The translations under genes and the position numbers were made by a program. Below, piece after piece: positions 26,087 to 36,058 of a stretch of 64,000 bases of DNA (positions within the stretch are counted from its first letter, which is position 1; every line of letters begins with the position of its first letter). This stretch comes from Mucilaginibacter agri (GTDB lineage: Bacteria; Bacteroidota; Bacteroidia; Sphingobacteriales; Sphingobacteriaceae): contig NZ_WWEO01000036.1 of the NCBI RefSeq assembly GCF_009928685.1, positions 35,424 to 99,423 of the forward strand, in the 5' to 3' direction. The notes below the pieces were generated by a model. That model did no database searches. It saw only the letters and a program-made list of their open reading frames with translations, and was not told the DNA's origin.

Positions 26087-26506
26087 TTAAGCGTGGTTCT
26101 CTACGCCAAATAATTCGCGAATCTTATCAATGTTAAGTGGTTTCGATATAAAATCTTTTACCAGTGAGTAAGATTTAGCTTTGTTAATATCGTTACTGAA
26201 AACAGACGATGAGATGATGAAGATTTTAGATTTTCCGGTAGGGTCTATGTTCAACCTTTTGTACTCGTCCAAAAACTCCCAACCGTTCATCAGGGGCATA
26301 TTTATGTCCAAAAGGATATAATCGGGCAGATTTTCCGGGCCGTTAGCCTGCATCTTCAGCAGTTCGTCAATCGCAAACCTGCCATTAAGACAAGCTTTGA
26401 TCTCACTGCTGACCAGGGCTTTTTTGATGAGCTTAATCGAGATGAAGTTGTTAATTTCATCATCATCAACAAGCAAAATACTAACGGAGCGGGAATTATT
26501 AGTCAT
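26087..26506 (-). CDS. Stand-alone response regulator receiver protein
   Basis: 139 residues: a single receiver domain with the acidic pair DDD at 14-16, phospho-acceptor Asp67 in YILLDINMP, the switch Ser in IFIISSSVF and the conserved Lys in FISKPLN. No output domain, so it acts by protein contact like CheY, or in a phosphorelay. No histidine kinase lies near, so its partner is elsewhere. Monocistronic. Confidence 0.92.
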   Translation of the reverse strand: MTNNSRSVSILLVDDDEINNFISIKLIKKALVSSEIKACLNGRFAIDELLKMQANGPENLPDYILLDINMPLMNGWEFLDEYKRLNIDPTGKSKIFIISSSVFSNDINKAKSYSLVKDFISKPLNIDKIRELFGVENHA

Positions 26507-26561
26507 ATAAATGCTTATACGCAGTCACAAATAAAAGGTTTTATTCTCAAATGTGATAAAT

Positions 26562-26597
26562 AAAAAACCCGGAACAAACTTTTATTCCGGGTTTTTT
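26562..26597. terminator. Bidirectional terminator after yceI
   Basis: AAAAAACCCGGAA pairs with TTCCGGGTTTTTT across a 10-nt loop, 25 nt from the YceI stop. Confidence 0.85.
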
Positions 26598-26621
26598 ATC
26601 AATTGGCTACTTATTAGCGAA

Positions 26622-27221
26622 TTATTTTTGCGCTACAAGCGTAATGTCTAGTATAAAGTTGTCTTCGATCGCTTTATCACCAATGCTTTCGAAGAAGCTT
26701 TTCGAACCGTATTTAACATTGTATTTTGCACGGTCAACAGCTACACCTTTAGCAACTGCAGTTAAAGTGTTACCGTTTACAGAATAGTTAACCGGGAAAG
26801 TAATTGCGTTGGTTGTGCCTTTAATAGTAAGGTTACCAGTTACGTTTGCAACACCGTTACCAGCAGGGGTAATTTTAGTAGCTACGAATTGTGCAGTTGG
26901 ATATTTATCTACACCGAAGAAATCATCTGATTTTAAGTGACCAACTAATTTTGCATTATAATCAGCATCAGTTAAGTCGGTATTAGCGATTGATTTCATA
27001 TCGATAGTAAAAGTACCGCTAACTGGAGCTTTACCATTGGTTACTACGTTACCACCAGATACTTTGATAGTACCTTTGTGCTCGCCACCGATTTTTTTAC
27101 CAGTCCACTCAATGTTGCTTTTTTGAGCGTCTACTTTATAAGTAGTTTCATTTTTGTTGGTTGTAAAAGCAAACAGACTAACTACTGCTAAGGCTGCTGC
27201 GATTGATTTAAGTGCTTTCAT
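26622..27221 (-). CDS. YceI family exported lipid-binding protein
   Basis: 199 residues from the ATG at 27221; a longer frame opens at 27269 but its first codons overlap the promoter box and lack a signal. Signal peptide MKALKSIAAALAVVSLFAFT. YceI/lipocalin-like beta-barrel: YKVDAQKSNIEWTGKKIGGEHKGTI, then GTFTIDMKSIANTDL, HLKSDDFFGVDKYPTAQF, TGNLTIKGTTNAITFPV and VDRAKYNVKYGSKSFF. Members bind isoprenoid-type lipids in the periplasm and are often linked to quinones or stress; no ligand can be assigned here. Divergent from the trehalase. Confidence 0.93.
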   Translation of the reverse strand: MKALKSIAAALAVVSLFAFTTNKNETTYKVDAQKSNIEWTGKKIGGEHKGTIKVSGGNVVTNGKAPVSGTFTIDMKSIANTDLTDADYNAKLVGHLKSDDFFGVDKYPTAQFVATKITPAGNGVANVTGNLTIKGTTNAITFPVNYSVNGNTLTAVAKGVAVDRAKYNVKYGSKSFFESIGDKAIEDNFILDITLVAQK

Positions 27222-27246
27222 TTTATTTCGTTTCAAATTTGTAGAA

Positions 27247-27254
27247 CAAAGGTA
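27247..27254 (-). promoter_or_regulatory. -7 promoter box of yceI
   Basis: Minus strand TACCTTTG, 26 nt upstream of the chosen ATG; supports the shorter YceI start. Confidence 0.6.
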
Positions 27255-27287
27255 ACGTAAAAAATACATGTTGCAACACGTATTTAA

Positions 27288-27295
27288 TATTTTTG
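27288..27295 (+). promoter_or_regulatory. -7 promoter box of the trehalase gene
   Basis: TATTTTTG, exact TAnnTTTG, 50 nt before the trehalase ATG at 27345. The ATG at 27300, which would extend the frame, lies at the predicted transcript start, so it is unlikely to be used. Confidence 0.55.
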
Positions 27296-27344
27296 CTTTA
27301 TGCTGACAAATCGTTGTATCTTGTTTAATGAGAAGATAATACCA

Positions 27345-28934
27345 ATGATGAAGAAAGTACTGGTACTACTGGCGCTAAACTGCAGCCTGGGTTTGGCCTA
27401 CGCGCAAATAAAAACACCGGCGCAATTATACGGTAATTTGTTTGAGGAAGTGCAGATGCAGAAAATATATCCCGACGGCAAAACCTTCCCCGACGCTACG
27501 CCTCGCCGTGATCCCGAACAGATAGTAAAGGAATACGAAGCATTAAAGAATAAGCCCGATTTTAACCTGGCCGATTTTGTGCATCAAAACTTTAATGCAC
27601 CCGTTGGCAGCAGCATTATTTTTAAAACGGATATTAAAGAAGGTATACGCAAGCATATTGACACCCTTTGGAATGTTTTGCTGCGTGTGGCCGACACCAC
27701 CAAGGGTACATCGCTTATACCACTGCCCCACCCTTATATTGTACCTGGTGGCCGTTTCAGGGAAGTTTATTACTGGGACTCGTACTTTACCATGCTTGGG
27801 TTGGAGGAAAGCCATAGGTACACGGTTATAGAAAACATCATTAAAAACTTCGCTTACCTCATAGATACTTATGGCCATATTCCTAACGGTAACCGTACCT
27901 ATTATCTCAGCCGTTCGCAGCCGCCATTTTTCTCACTGATGGTAGAATTACTCGCTAAAACAAAAGGACCGCAAACGCTGGTTACCTATCAGTCCGAGTT
28001 GGTTAAAGAATATAGGTACTGGATGAATGGTAGTGATACCCTAAAACCTGGCAATGCTTTTGAGCATGTGGTGCGCCTGGGCGATGGAACCTTGCTTAAC
28101 CGTTATTACGATGCCAGCGACAAACCACGCGAAGAATCTTACCGGGAGGATGTGCTCGAGGCTAAAAAGAGCCAGCAAAAGCCTGAGGAGTTTTACCGCA
28201 ACATCAGGGCCGCGGCCGAGTCGGGCTGGGATTTTAGCAGCCGCTGGTTGGCAGATGGCGAACACTTGTACACCATACAAACCACTAATATTGCCCCGAT
28301 AGATCTGAACTCGCTGCTGTATCACCTCGAAACTGTGATCGCAAAATCGTACCAGATCAAGGGAGATAAAAAGACAGCCTCATTATACTTGGCTAAAGCT
28401 TTTAAACGCAAGGCCGCCATTAACAAATACTGCTGGAACGCTACCGAAGGTTGTTTTGCCGACTATAATTGGAAACTGAAAACCCAGTCGCCGCAGATTA
28501 GTATTGCCACGGCATATCCACTATTTTTTATGCTTGCCGATATGCCGCAGGCAAAAAAGGTAGCTGCTATAGTGAAAGGCAATTTTTTGCAGCCCGGAGG
28601 TGTAGCTACTACCCAATTAAAAACCGGCCAGCAATGGGACAGACCAAATGGCTGGGCACCGCTGCAATATATTGCTATTACAGGGCTCCACAATTACCAC
28701 CTCGACAGCCTGGCCAAATTAATTGCCTTGCGCTGGGTTAAAATAAACAACGATGCCTTTGAGCAAACCGGCAAGCTAATGGAAAAATATAATACCGAAA
28801 ACAATGCAGCAAAAGCCGGAGGCGGCGAATATCCTTTACAGGATGGTTTCGGCTGGACTAACGGGGTATTGCTAAAGCTGATGAATACGTATAAGATCAA
28901 ATCTAACGAGAAGGTGTTGGAATCGACGCTGTAA
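27345..28934 (+). CDS. treA: Exported trehalase (GH37)
   Basis: About 529 residues. Start set at 27345/27348 (MMKKVLVLLALNCSLGLAYAQ), which gives a signal peptide; an in-frame ATG 15 codons earlier does not. Both GH37 signatures are present: PGGRFREVYYWDSYF (about 138-152 of the mature frame) and QWDRPNGWAPLQY, with the catalytic Asp in the WDFSSRWL region. It splits trehalose into two glucose molecules in the periplasm. Single gene with its own promoter, divergent from yceI, so not part of a sugar-uptake operon. Confidence 0.95.
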   Translation: MMKKVLVLLALNCSLGLAYAQIKTPAQLYGNLFEEVQMQKIYPDGKTFPDATPRRDPEQIVKEYEALKNKPDFNLADFVHQNFNAPVGSSIIFKTDIKEGIRKHIDTLWNVLLRVADTTKGTSLIPLPHPYIVPGGRFREVYYWDSYFTMLGLEESHRYTVIENIIKNFAYLIDTYGHIPNGNRTYYLSRSQPPFFSLMVELLAKTKGPQTLVTYQSELVKEYRYWMNGSDTLKPGNAFEHVVRLGDGTLLNRYYDASDKPREESYREDVLEAKKSQQKPEEFYRNIRAAAESGWDFSSRWLADGEHLYTIQTTNIAPIDLNSLLYHLETVIAKSYQIKGDKKTASLYLAKAFKRKAAINKYCWNATEGCFADYNWKLKTQSPQISIATAYPLFFMLADMPQAKKVAAIVKGNFLQPGGVATTQLKTGQQWDRPNGWAPLQYIAITGLHNYHLDSLAKLIALRWVKINNDAFEQTGKLMEKYNTENNAAKAGGGEYPLQDGFGWTNGVLLKLMNTYKIKSNEKVLESTL

Positions 28935-28949
28935 AAAAAAAGATCAATT

Positions 28950-29046
28950 CGTCATGCTGAACTTGTTTCAGCACCCCACTTGCTAAGCATATGCGATAAA
29001 TTGGCTACCTGTACTATGGGTTCCCGAAACAAGTTCGGGATGACGG
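28950..29046. repeat. Dispersed inverted repeat (CGTCATGCTGAACTTG type)
   Basis: CGTCATGCTGAACTTGTTTC at the left mirrors GAAACAAGTTCGGGATGACG at the right. The same arm recurs inside the tandem array near 63470 and 63750. An A-run precedes it; it may end the trehalase transcript. Confidence 0.7.
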
Positions 29047-29129
29047 GTTAAGATAATAAGTGCCCTGTCGCAACTTTAGCGTAAGCGTAACTTGCGACTG
29101 ATGTTATGTAAGCCTTAAATTAAATTTGA

Positions 29130-30023
29130 ATGAAGTTAAAAACTATTGATGCATCATCGTTAACACCAGCCGAAATGCAGGCCTATTTGCACTATGCCGT
29201 AGCACCCCGGCCAATATGCTTTGCATCCACTATTGACAAAAACGGCCTGGTTAATTTAAGTCCCTTTAGCTTCTTTAATGTATTTAGTATCAATCCGCCG
29301 ATATGCGTTTTTTCGCCTACCAGCAGGGCGCGCGATAACACCACTAAACACACGCTCGAAAACGTTTTGGAAGTACCTGAGTGCGTAATTAATATTGTGA
29401 ACTACGACATGGTGCAACAGACTTATTTAAGTAGTATGGATTACCCGAAAGGCGTAAATGAATTTTCGAAAGCAGGGTTTACGGAATTGGCTTCGGAAAC
29501 GGTAAAGCCACCGAGGGTAGCAGAATCAACCATTCAATTGGAATGTGTGGTGGTTGACGTGATATCGTTAGGAAAAACCGGGGGAGCGGGCAATTTAGTT
29601 ATTGCCGAGGTGAAACGGCTTCATATCAATGAAGCTATTTTGGATAATAACGGCAAAATAGACCCACATAAAATAGACCTGGTGGCGCGTTTAGGCGGCG
29701 ATTGGTATTGTAGGGTAACCGGCGATAATTTATTTAAAATAGCCAAACCAGCAGGTAGTGCCGGAATAGCTATTGGCTTTGATGCTTTTCCTGAGGAGGT
29801 TAAAAACTCCAAAATATTAACCGGGAACAACCTGGGATTATTGGGCCTTATTGATACGCTACCATCTGACGAGGACGTAAAAACTTTTAGTGAAACCGAT
29901 GAAATGAAAGACCTGGTTAATAATTCTATAGGCGACACCCGCACCCTACAGCTGCATTTAAAAGCCAAACAATTGCTAGAGGACGGTCGGGTAACGGATG
30001 CCTGGAAAGTGTTATTGATGTAA
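29130..30023 (+). CDS. Flavin reductase family protein
   Basis: 297 residues. The FMN-binding split-barrel (about 15-175) has the family pattern APRPICFASTIDKNGLVNLSPFSFFNVFSINPPICVFSP, then RDNTTKHTL and ECVINIVNY. A C-terminal part (about 195-297) continues beyond the core and is typical of flavoredoxin-like Bacteroidota proteins. It binds FMN and probably transfers electrons in the cytoplasm; a partner monooxygenase is not visible. Monocistronic, with a repeat on each side. Confidence 0.88.
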   Translation: MKLKTIDASSLTPAEMQAYLHYAVAPRPICFASTIDKNGLVNLSPFSFFNVFSINPPICVFSPTSRARDNTTKHTLENVLEVPECVINIVNYDMVQQTYLSSMDYPKGVNEFSKAGFTELASETVKPPRVAESTIQLECVVVDVISLGKTGGAGNLVIAEVKRLHINEAILDNNGKIDPHKIDLVARLGGDWYCRVTGDNLFKIAKPAGSAGIAIGFDAFPEEVKNSKILTGNNLGLLGLIDTLPSDEDVKTFSETDEMKDLVNNSIGDTRTLQLHLKAKQLLEDGRVTDAWKVLLM

Positions 30024-30083
30024 TCTATTTAAGCCTTAGGCAGATGTTGAAATTAAACTTATTCCTTACGCTTAAGTGGAAAC

Positions 30084-30212
30084 GTAAGCGAGGATGCTTA
30101 CCCAGGAAGATAATTCAAGCGTGGACGCTTGAATTTACGTTTTTCCATCCCCTTCACCCGCAAGTTTAAGCGTCCACGCTTAAACTCAATTTAGTACGAG
30201 CGTCCAAGCTCG
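30084..30212. repeat. Cluster of four GGA/TCC-loop palindromes
   Basis: Four short hairpins in 130 nt: GTAAGCGAGGATGCTTAC at 30084-30101; AATTC AAGCG TGGA CGCTT GAATT at 30112-30135; AGTTT AAGCG TCCA CGCTT AAACT at 30163-30186; CGAGC-GTCCAA-GCTCG at 30197-30212. The second and third share the same core on opposite strands. This sits in the 592-nt gene-free stretch before gcvP, whose right part holds another repeat and the gcvP terminator. Confidence 0.7.
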
Positions 30213-30244
30213 AGTAGTACCCTGAGTGCGGGTTCTGAAATCTG

Positions 30245-30430
30245 TGTGGTGCAGCCAAGAAATAAAAAAAGACTTTAAAGTAAGTAAAAGTGGTGCATCT
30301 TAGCCAAGATCGATTTTTAAGTAATAACATAACACACTACATACCAATACAATACACTTTAAATATCAACAAAATGACTTTTAAGTAGGAACACAGTGGT
30401 GCATGTGGAACTTTGCACCATGCACCACTC
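30245..30430. repeat. Dispersed GTGGTGCA repeat, copy A
   Basis: About 185 nt, AT-rich, with repeated ACTTTTAAGT-like and GTGGTGCA...TGCACCAC blocks. The closing hairpin GTGGTGCATG/CATGCACCAC is perfect. Its right 60 nt matches copy B (60016-60190) in inverted orientation: ATGACTTTTAAGT, GGAACACAGTGGTGCA, TTGCACCA. No coding potential seen. Confidence 0.7.
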
Positions 30431-30550
30431 CAATAATGTGAATTTGTCTTGAACCAGAATTTTCAGAATTCGGGAATTGACAGGATTATTTGTCTTACGC
30501 TGTGTCATTCCTATAATTCTTAAATCTTATAAATTCCGGTTTAAGACCAT

Positions 30551-30582
30551 AAAAAAAGCCGGAATGCTAAACGCATTCCGGC
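30551..30582 (-). terminator. Terminator of gcvP
   Basis: Perfect 10-bp stem GCCGGAATGC/GCATTCCGGC, followed on the minus strand by seven T, 34 nt beyond the gcvP stop. Confidence 0.9.
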
Positions 30583-30615
30583 AATTCTTAAATTCTGGTT
30601 CGAGAAATTCTATTC

Positions 30616-33525
30616 TCAGGTACCGAACTCAGGTGTAGTTACTTCACTTTCTTCAAACTCATAGTCCGTTAACGGAGGGCATGAGCAGATTAAGGTTCTG
30701 TCACCATAAGTATCGTTCACACGACCAACTGACGGCCAGAATTTGTATTGCGCCACATAAGGCAGCGGAAAGGCTGCTTTTTGGCGGGTGTATGGATGAT
30801 CCCACTCGTTTGCTGTAATTACGGCTGCGGTGTGAGGTGCATTTTTTAATGGGTTATCAGTTTTGTCGGCGATACCTTTTTCTACGCTGTCAATTTCGTA
30901 ACGGATGGCAATCATGGCATCACAGAAACGGTCAAGCTCGTGCTTAGGCTCCGATTCGGTTGGCTCAACCATTACCGTACCCGCAACCGGGAATGATACA
31001 GTTGGCGCGTGGAAACCGTAGTCCATTAAACGTTTAGCGATATCTGTAACCTCAATGCCAAAGTTTTTAAATGAACGGCAATCTAAAATCATTTCGTGTG
31101 CACAACGGCCGTTTGTACCAACGTACAACACAGGATAGTGTGCCTCCAGGCGCGATTTGATATAGTTAGCGTTCAGGATAGCGTATTTGGTTGCATTAGT
31201 TAAACCATCGCCGCCCATCATAGCTATATAAGCATGAGAGATGATCAGGATAGAAGCAGAACCCCAAGGCGCTGCAGAAACAGCAGGGATTGATTTGCCT
31301 TTATCGATATCTACCACCGCGTGACCTGGTAAGTAAGGCACTAAGTGAGCCGCTACACCAATTGGGCCCATGCCAGGGCCACCACCACCGTGAGGGATAC
31401 AGAAGGTTTTGTGCAAGTTAAGGTGACAAACGTCGGCACCTATATTGGCAGGACTAGTTAAACCAACCTGTGCATTCATATTGGCACCATCCATATAAAC
31501 CTGTCCACCGTTAGCGTGGATAATTTCGCAGATCTCGATGATAGATTCTTCGAACACACCGTGAGTTGATGGGTACGTTACCATCAGGCACGATAGTTCG
31601 TTTTTATATTGCTCCGCGCGGGCTTTCAAGTCGGCCACGTCGATGTTACCTAACTCGTCGCACTTTACAACCACTATCTTCATACCAGCCATAGCTGCCG
31701 AAGCCGGGTTAGTACCATGTGCCGATGACGGGATCAGCGCGATGTTACGGTGGCTGTCGCCTCTATCATTATGATAAGCCCGGATCACCATTAAACCAGC
31801 GTACTCGCCTTGTGCGCCTGCATTTGGCTGTAAGCTCATGGCTGCAAAGCCAGTGATTTCGCTTAACCAATCATTTAGTTCGCTAAAGATCTGCATGTAA
31901 CCACCCACCTGATCGGTTGGTGCAAACGGGTGCATTTTGCTAAACTCTGCCCAGGTAACCGGCACCATTTCGGTAGTTGCGTTTAGTTTCATGGTACATG
32001 AACCTAAGGCAATCATCGAGTGGCAAAGTGAAAGATCTTTTGCCTCAAGAGATTTAATATAACGCAGCATTTCATGTTCTGAATGATGCGAGTTGAAGAT
32101 GGCGTGAGTTAAGATCTCGCCTGTACGTTGTAATTCTGCCGGGATAACGGTTTCGATGCTGCCTTTAAGCTCGTCGAAAGTTACATCGTTAATGGTTTTG
32201 CCTTTAACCTTGGCAAAGAAACGAACGATGGTTTCGATATCCTGTACGTTGGTGGTTTCATCTAACGAGATATTAACTACCGAACCATTATAGTGCAGAT
32301 TCATTTCGTTGTTTAGCGCTTCGCCATGCAGCGGGCCAACTAAATCGCCAACATCAAATTTAAGGGTATCGAAGTAAGCTTCGTTTAATTGCTCGTAACC
32401 TAGTTGTTTAAGCGACTCAGCCAATAAAACACTTAGTCCGTGAATACGCTCTGCAATTAATTTAATGCCTTGTGGGCCATGATATACGGCATACATACCA
32501 GCCATAATAGCCAATAAAGCCTGTGCGGTACAAATATTTGAGGTTGCTTTATCGCGGCGGATGTGCTGCTCGCGGGTTTGCAAAGCCATACGCAATGCAT
32601 AGTCGCCCGCGCTATCTATGGTTACACCGATAATACGGCCGGGGATAGAGCGTTTGTATTCTTCTTTAGTAGCAAAAAACGCAGCGTGTGGGCCACCAAA
32701 GCCCATCGGTACGCCAAAGCGTTGCGAAGTACCAACCACAATGTCGGCACCCCACTGGCCCGGAGGGGTTAGCAGCACCAGACTCATTAAGTCGGCTACT
32801 ACAGTTAGTTTTATGTTTTTCTGGTGAAGCGCGTTAGCGAAATCAGTGTAGTTGTAAACGCTACCATCGCCTGCAGGATATTGCACAATAGCGCCGAACA
32901 TCTGGTCGGTTAACTCAACCGTACGGTGATCGCCAATTTGTAATTGGATACCATAAGGCTCAGAACGTGTTTTTAAAATATCGATAGTTTGCGGAAACAC
33001 ATCTTCAGAAACGAAGAAGATATTGGCTGCTGAATTTTTACGCAAAGTATATTGCATAAACATGGCTTCGGCTGCTGCAGTACCTTCATCCAGTAAAGAT
33101 GCATTGGCAATTTCCATCCCGGTTAAATCAATAACCATGGTTTGGAAGTTTAACAAAGCCTGTAAACGGCCTTGTGCAATCTCTGCCTGGTAAGGTGTAT
33201 ATTGAGTATACCATCCCGGATTTTCGAGAATGTTGCGTTGAATAACACCCGGCACAATTACATCATAATAACCCTGACCGATGTAAGATTTGAACACCTT
33301 GTTTTTTGAAGCTGTTTGCTTTAAAGTATTCAGGTAATCAAACTCACTTTTGGCTGCTGGCAGGTTAAGTGGTTTCTTTAACCTGATCTTTGCTGGCACA
33401 GTTTGCTCAATCAGTTGGTCTAATGAATCGGCCTTTACAGTTTTCAGCATTTTAGCTGTATCTGCTTCGTTAGGCGCAATGTGTCTGGCTTGAAATTTTT
33501 CCTGATAATTGATATTGATACTCAT
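30616..33525 (-). CDS. gcvP: Glycine dehydrogenase (aminomethyl-transferring), P-protein
   Basis: 969 residues, one fused alpha-beta chain. N-terminal inactive PLP half ([14 protein letters not shown] start, [21 protein letters not shown]), then the catalytic half with the PLP lysine in [18 protein letters not shown] and the [13 protein letters not shown] loop. It decarboxylates glycine in the glycine cleavage system, handing the aminomethyl group to GcvH. gcvT and gcvH are not adjacent. Links chemically with kbl (glycine producer) and pdxJ (PLP synthesis, next gene), although each has its own promoter. Confidence 0.97.
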   Translation of the reverse strand: MSININYQEKFQARHIAPNEADTAKMLKTVKADSLDQLIEQTVPAKIRLKKPLNLPAAKSEFDYLNTLKQTASKNKVFKSYIGQGYYDVIVPGVIQRNILENPGWYTQYTPYQAEIAQGRLQALLNFQTMVIDLTGMEIANASLLDEGTAAAEAMFMQYTLRKNSAANIFFVSEDVFPQTIDILKTRSEPYGIQLQIGDHRTVELTDQMFGAIVQYPAGDGSVYNYTDFANALHQKNIKLTVVADLMSLVLLTPPGQWGADIVVGTSQRFGVPMGFGGPHAAFFATKEEYKRSIPGRIIGVTIDSAGDYALRMALQTREQHIRRDKATSNICTAQALLAIMAGMYAVYHGPQGIKLIAERIHGLSVLLAESLKQLGYEQLNEAYFDTLKFDVGDLVGPLHGEALNNEMNLHYNGSVVNISLDETTNVQDIETIVRFFAKVKGKTINDVTFDELKGSIETVIPAELQRTGEILTHAIFNSHHSEHEMLRYIKSLEAKDLSLCHSMIALGSCTMKLNATTEMVPVTWAEFSKMHPFAPTDQVGGYMQIFSELNDWLSEITGFAAMSLQPNAGAQGEYAGLMVIRAYHNDRGDSHRNIALIPSSAHGTNPASAAMAGMKIVVVKCDELGNIDVADLKARAEQYKNELSCLMVTYPSTHGVFEESIIEICEIIHANGGQVYMDGANMNAQVGLTSPANIGADVCHLNLHKTFCIPHGGGGPGMGPIGVAAHLVPYLPGHAVVDIDKGKSIPAVSAAPWGSASILIISHAYIAMMGGDGLTNATKYAILNANYIKSRLEAHYPVLYVGTNGRCAHEMILDCRSFKNFGIEVTDIAKRLMDYGFHAPTVSFPVAGTVMVEPTESEPKHELDRFCDAMIAIRYEIDSVEKGIADKTDNPLKNAPHTAAVITANEWDHPYTRQKAAFPLPYVAQYKFWPSVGRVNDTYGDRTLICSCPPLTDYEFEESEVTTPEFGT

Positions 33526-33553
33526 GTACGGAACCCCTCACGTTTTAATGGCG

Positions 33554-33561
33554 CAAAGGTA
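33554..33561 (-). promoter_or_regulatory. -7 promoter box of gcvP
   Basis: Minus strand TACCTTTG, 29 nt before the gcvP start codon. Confidence 0.6.
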
Positions 33562-33665
33562 AGGTTTTAACACCTGAGTAACAATTCGTAAAGCAATACT
33601 TACAATAGAATTAACATTGCAAATGCCGGCACAAAAACGACTTATTTTGTAGACTATGGGCGTTT

Positions 33666-34427
33666 TTATATCGTACCTATCGTACCCACCTCTTGCCCTC
33701 CGGCCGGAATATGCGACAAACGCTGCAGATACATCTGTATGGTATTCTCCAAACCGTAATATAGGGCATCACTTATTAATGCATGTCCAATACTAACTTC
33801 TAGCAAACCCGGCACATTATCCGCAAAATATCTAAGGTTATTTAAGTCGAGGTCATGCCCTGCGTTTAGGCCCAAACCCACTTCCTGTGCTTTTTTTGCA
33901 GCAAGAATATATGGAGCCACTGCTAATTCAAACCCCTGGTTATAATGAATGGCATACCCTTCAGTATAAAGTTCAACCCTGTCGGTTCCCGTTTCGGCGG
34001 CTGCGGCTACCATTTCTTCTACCGGGTCAACAAACAACGATACCCGGATACCGGCATCTTTAAAACGCTTTACCATATCGGTTAAATACGCCTTGTTATT
34101 AACCGTATCCCAACCATGGTTAGAAGTAAGTTGCCCTAAAGCATCGGGCACCAAAGTAACCTGATGCGGCTTGGTGGCTAAAACCAATTCAACAAATTTC
34201 TCTTCGTCACAATTACCTTCAATATTGAATTCGGTAGTTAATATCTCCTTTAAAGCATATACGTCTGCATAACGGATATGACGCTCGTCGGGCCGTGGGT
34301 GAACCGTTATACCTTGCGCGCCAAAAGCCTCGCAATCTTTAGCTACCTGTATCAGATCGGGATTATTTCCGCCGCGTGAGTTACGAAGGGTGGCTATTTT
34401 GTTGATATTAACTGATAATCGTGTCAT
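33666..34427 (-). CDS. pdxJ: Pyridoxine 5'-phosphate synthase
   Basis: 253 residues, slightly over the usual 240. TIM barrel with the family landmarks [17 protein letters not shown] at the start, [18 protein letters not shown] (near 37-54, catalytic His/Arg), [20 protein letters not shown] and the [15 protein letters not shown] end. It condenses deoxyxylulose 5-phosphate with 3-amino-1-hydroxyacetone phosphate in the DXP route to PLP. Tail [12 protein letters not shown] looks like an unstructured extension. Single gene upstream of gcvP on the same strand. Confidence 0.96.
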   Translation of the reverse strand: MTRLSVNINKIATLRNSRGGNNPDLIQVAKDCEAFGAQGITVHPRPDERHIRYADVYALKEILTTEFNIEGNCDEEKFVELVLATKPHQVTLVPDALGQLTSNHGWDTVNNKAYLTDMVKRFKDAGIRVSLFVDPVEEMVAAAAETGTDRVELYTEGYAIHYNQGFELAVAPYILAAKKAQEVGLGLNAGHDLDLNNLRYFADNVPGLLEVSIGHALISDALYYGLENTIQMYLQRLSHIPAGGQEVGTIGTI

Positions 34428-34529
34428 GGTTGATGTGTATTGATTGCCGTGGTAAATATCCCACTACACTTTAACAACACAAACATTTTTATGATTATTT
34501 TATTTTGAAATTGTACCTAACTTCCCATT

Positions 34530-35513
34530 ATGAGACTTAAGCTGCTAACCGTTTTTTTGCTGATATATACCGCACACTCCTTCGGGCAGGCCAAATACGA
34601 TCATATTACTAATTACAAGGTTTACTTGGGCTGGGCCCACCACACCCCGCAAGACTGGGTAATTATCCGAAAGTTTGACGACCGGAATAAAAACTACTAC
34701 CTGTTGGTGAACCCGCAAACGCTGGAAACCAAAATTGACGATAGTAGCTTTTATCAGTCAAAACCGATGACCGGCGATGAGGTAAAAACCTTTTTCAAAA
34801 ACACACCTTACCAAAAAGCACTTCGCAAAGCAGAAAAAGCATCAATAACAATTCAGGATGCAGGCATAGAACGCGGCTTGCCACAGGAAACCGGTATAAG
34901 TTTAACGGCCGATCTTTGCCCCTCTCACCGGCCTTTAGACAGGCGCATTTTCATGGATATTTTTAACGAATTTAATAAAGTTGAAAAGCCCGTTCCAATT
35001 GCGCTGTCTGTAACTGGCATTTGGATGAATAAGCATCAGCAAGATCTCGCCTGGCTCAAAGAAATGCAGGCCAAGCACGAGATCTACATTACCTGGATCA
35101 ATCACTCCTACAATCATCGCGTAAGCAAAAGTGCGCCACTAAAAGATAATTTCTTATTGGAGCCGGGCACTGATATCAGCTACGAAGTTTTAGAGACGGA
35201 AAAAGACATGCTTCAAAACGGATTATTACCGTCGGTATTTTTTCGCTTTCCGGGTTTGGTTTCCGATCAGCAGTTAGTTTACAGTATCACAGGTTTCGGG
35301 TTGATACCTATTGGTACCGACGCATGGCTGGCCAAAGGGCAGCAGCCACAAGCTGGCAGTATTGTGTTAATACACGGCAATGGAAACGAACCAGTGGGTG
35401 TAAATGATTTCATCAAACTGTTGCAGTCGAAAACGCAATCAATAGCTAAAAAGCAATGGCTATTGTATGATTTAAGGGAGAGTGTAGACGAGGAATTTGT
35501 GGAGGATAAGTAG
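34530..35513 (+). CDS. Polysaccharide-deacetylase-like exported protein
   Basis: 327 residues, signal peptide 1-20 (AHSFGQ). A NodB-type deacetylase core spans about 110-320: LTADLCPSHRPLD at the place of the TFDDG motif (one Asp kept, the second replaced), WINHSYNHR as the metal-binding HxxxxH-like motif, FFRFPGL as the RxP motif, and IVLIHGNGNEP as the final His motif. So a CE4-like barrel with a DLC variant of motif 1, possibly still metal-binding. It may act on cell-wall or extracellular glycan. Monocistronic, no enzyme partner visible. Confidence 0.75.
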   Translation: MRLKLLTVFLLIYTAHSFGQAKYDHITNYKVYLGWAHHTPQDWVIIRKFDDRNKNYYLLVNPQTLETKIDDSSFYQSKPMTGDEVKTFFKNTPYQKALRKAEKASITIQDAGIERGLPQETGISLTADLCPSHRPLDRRIFMDIFNEFNKVEKPVPIALSVTGIWMNKHQQDLAWLKEMQAKHEIYITWINHSYNHRVSKSAPLKDNFLLEPGTDISYEVLETEKDMLQNGLLPSVFFRFPGLVSDQQLVYSITGFGLIPIGTDAWLAKGQQPQAGSIVLIHGNGNEPVGVNDFIKLLQSKTQSIAKKQWLLYDLRESVDEEFVEDK

Positions 35514-35628
35514 CCCCCTTAACCCGCCCCGATGGAGAGGGAAAAGAAACACGCTTCTTCATTCTCGGCCTCTTACTCAGTAACAATTCAAAATATTTTT
35601 AATCAAATACTCAAAAAACAAACTAACC

Positions 35629-35964
35629 ATGGATCATTCGTTAATAACAACCAGTACCAGTTTAGAGGGATACAAAATCACCAAACATTTGGGCGTAGTG
35701 CGTGGCATTACGGTACGCAGTCGTAGCGCTTTAGGTAACATCGCGGGTGGTTTACAGTCGTTGTTTGGCGGGCGACTTTCTATCTATGTAGATCTTTGCG
35801 AAAACACCCGCGAAGAAGCCTATCAATTACTGATTCAACATGCCCAAGCTATTGGCGCCAATGCCATTATTAATATGCGTTACGATGCCAACGAAATTAT
35901 GCAGGGCATTACCGAAGTGTTAGCTTACGGCACTGCTGTGGTAGTGGAAAAAACAGAACAATAA
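35629..35964 (+). CDS. YbjQ/DUF74 family protein
   Basis: 111 residues, slightly longer than typical (about 105). Pentamer-forming YbjQ domain (PF01906): TTSTSLEGYKITKHLGVVRGITVRSRS, the AREEAYQLL-like helix TREEAYQLLIQHAQAIGANAIINMRYD, and a C-terminal EVLAYGTAVVVE strand. Often labelled heavy-metal-binding without proof. Cytoplasmic. Monocistronic with a hairpin after it. Confidence 0.92.
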   Translation: MDHSLITTSTSLEGYKITKHLGVVRGITVRSRSALGNIAGGLQSLFGGRLSIYVDLCENTREEAYQLLIQHAQAIGANAIINMRYDANEIMQGITEVLAYGTAVVVEKTEQ

Positions 35965-35967
35965 AAA

Positions 35968-36003
35968 TTTTTGGTCGGTAACAGTAAATTTACCGACCAA
36001 AAA
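35968..36003. terminator. Inverted repeat after ybjQ, probable terminator
   Basis: TTTTTGGTCGGTA pairs with TACCGACCAAAAA around a 10-nt loop, just after the YbjQ stop. The T-run is within the stem rather than after it, so its strength is uncertain. Confidence 0.5.
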
Positions 36004-36058
36004 AACTTTCTTTCAGTCGGGTCCGTTTACTATATTAGATTTATAAACCTACCTGACT

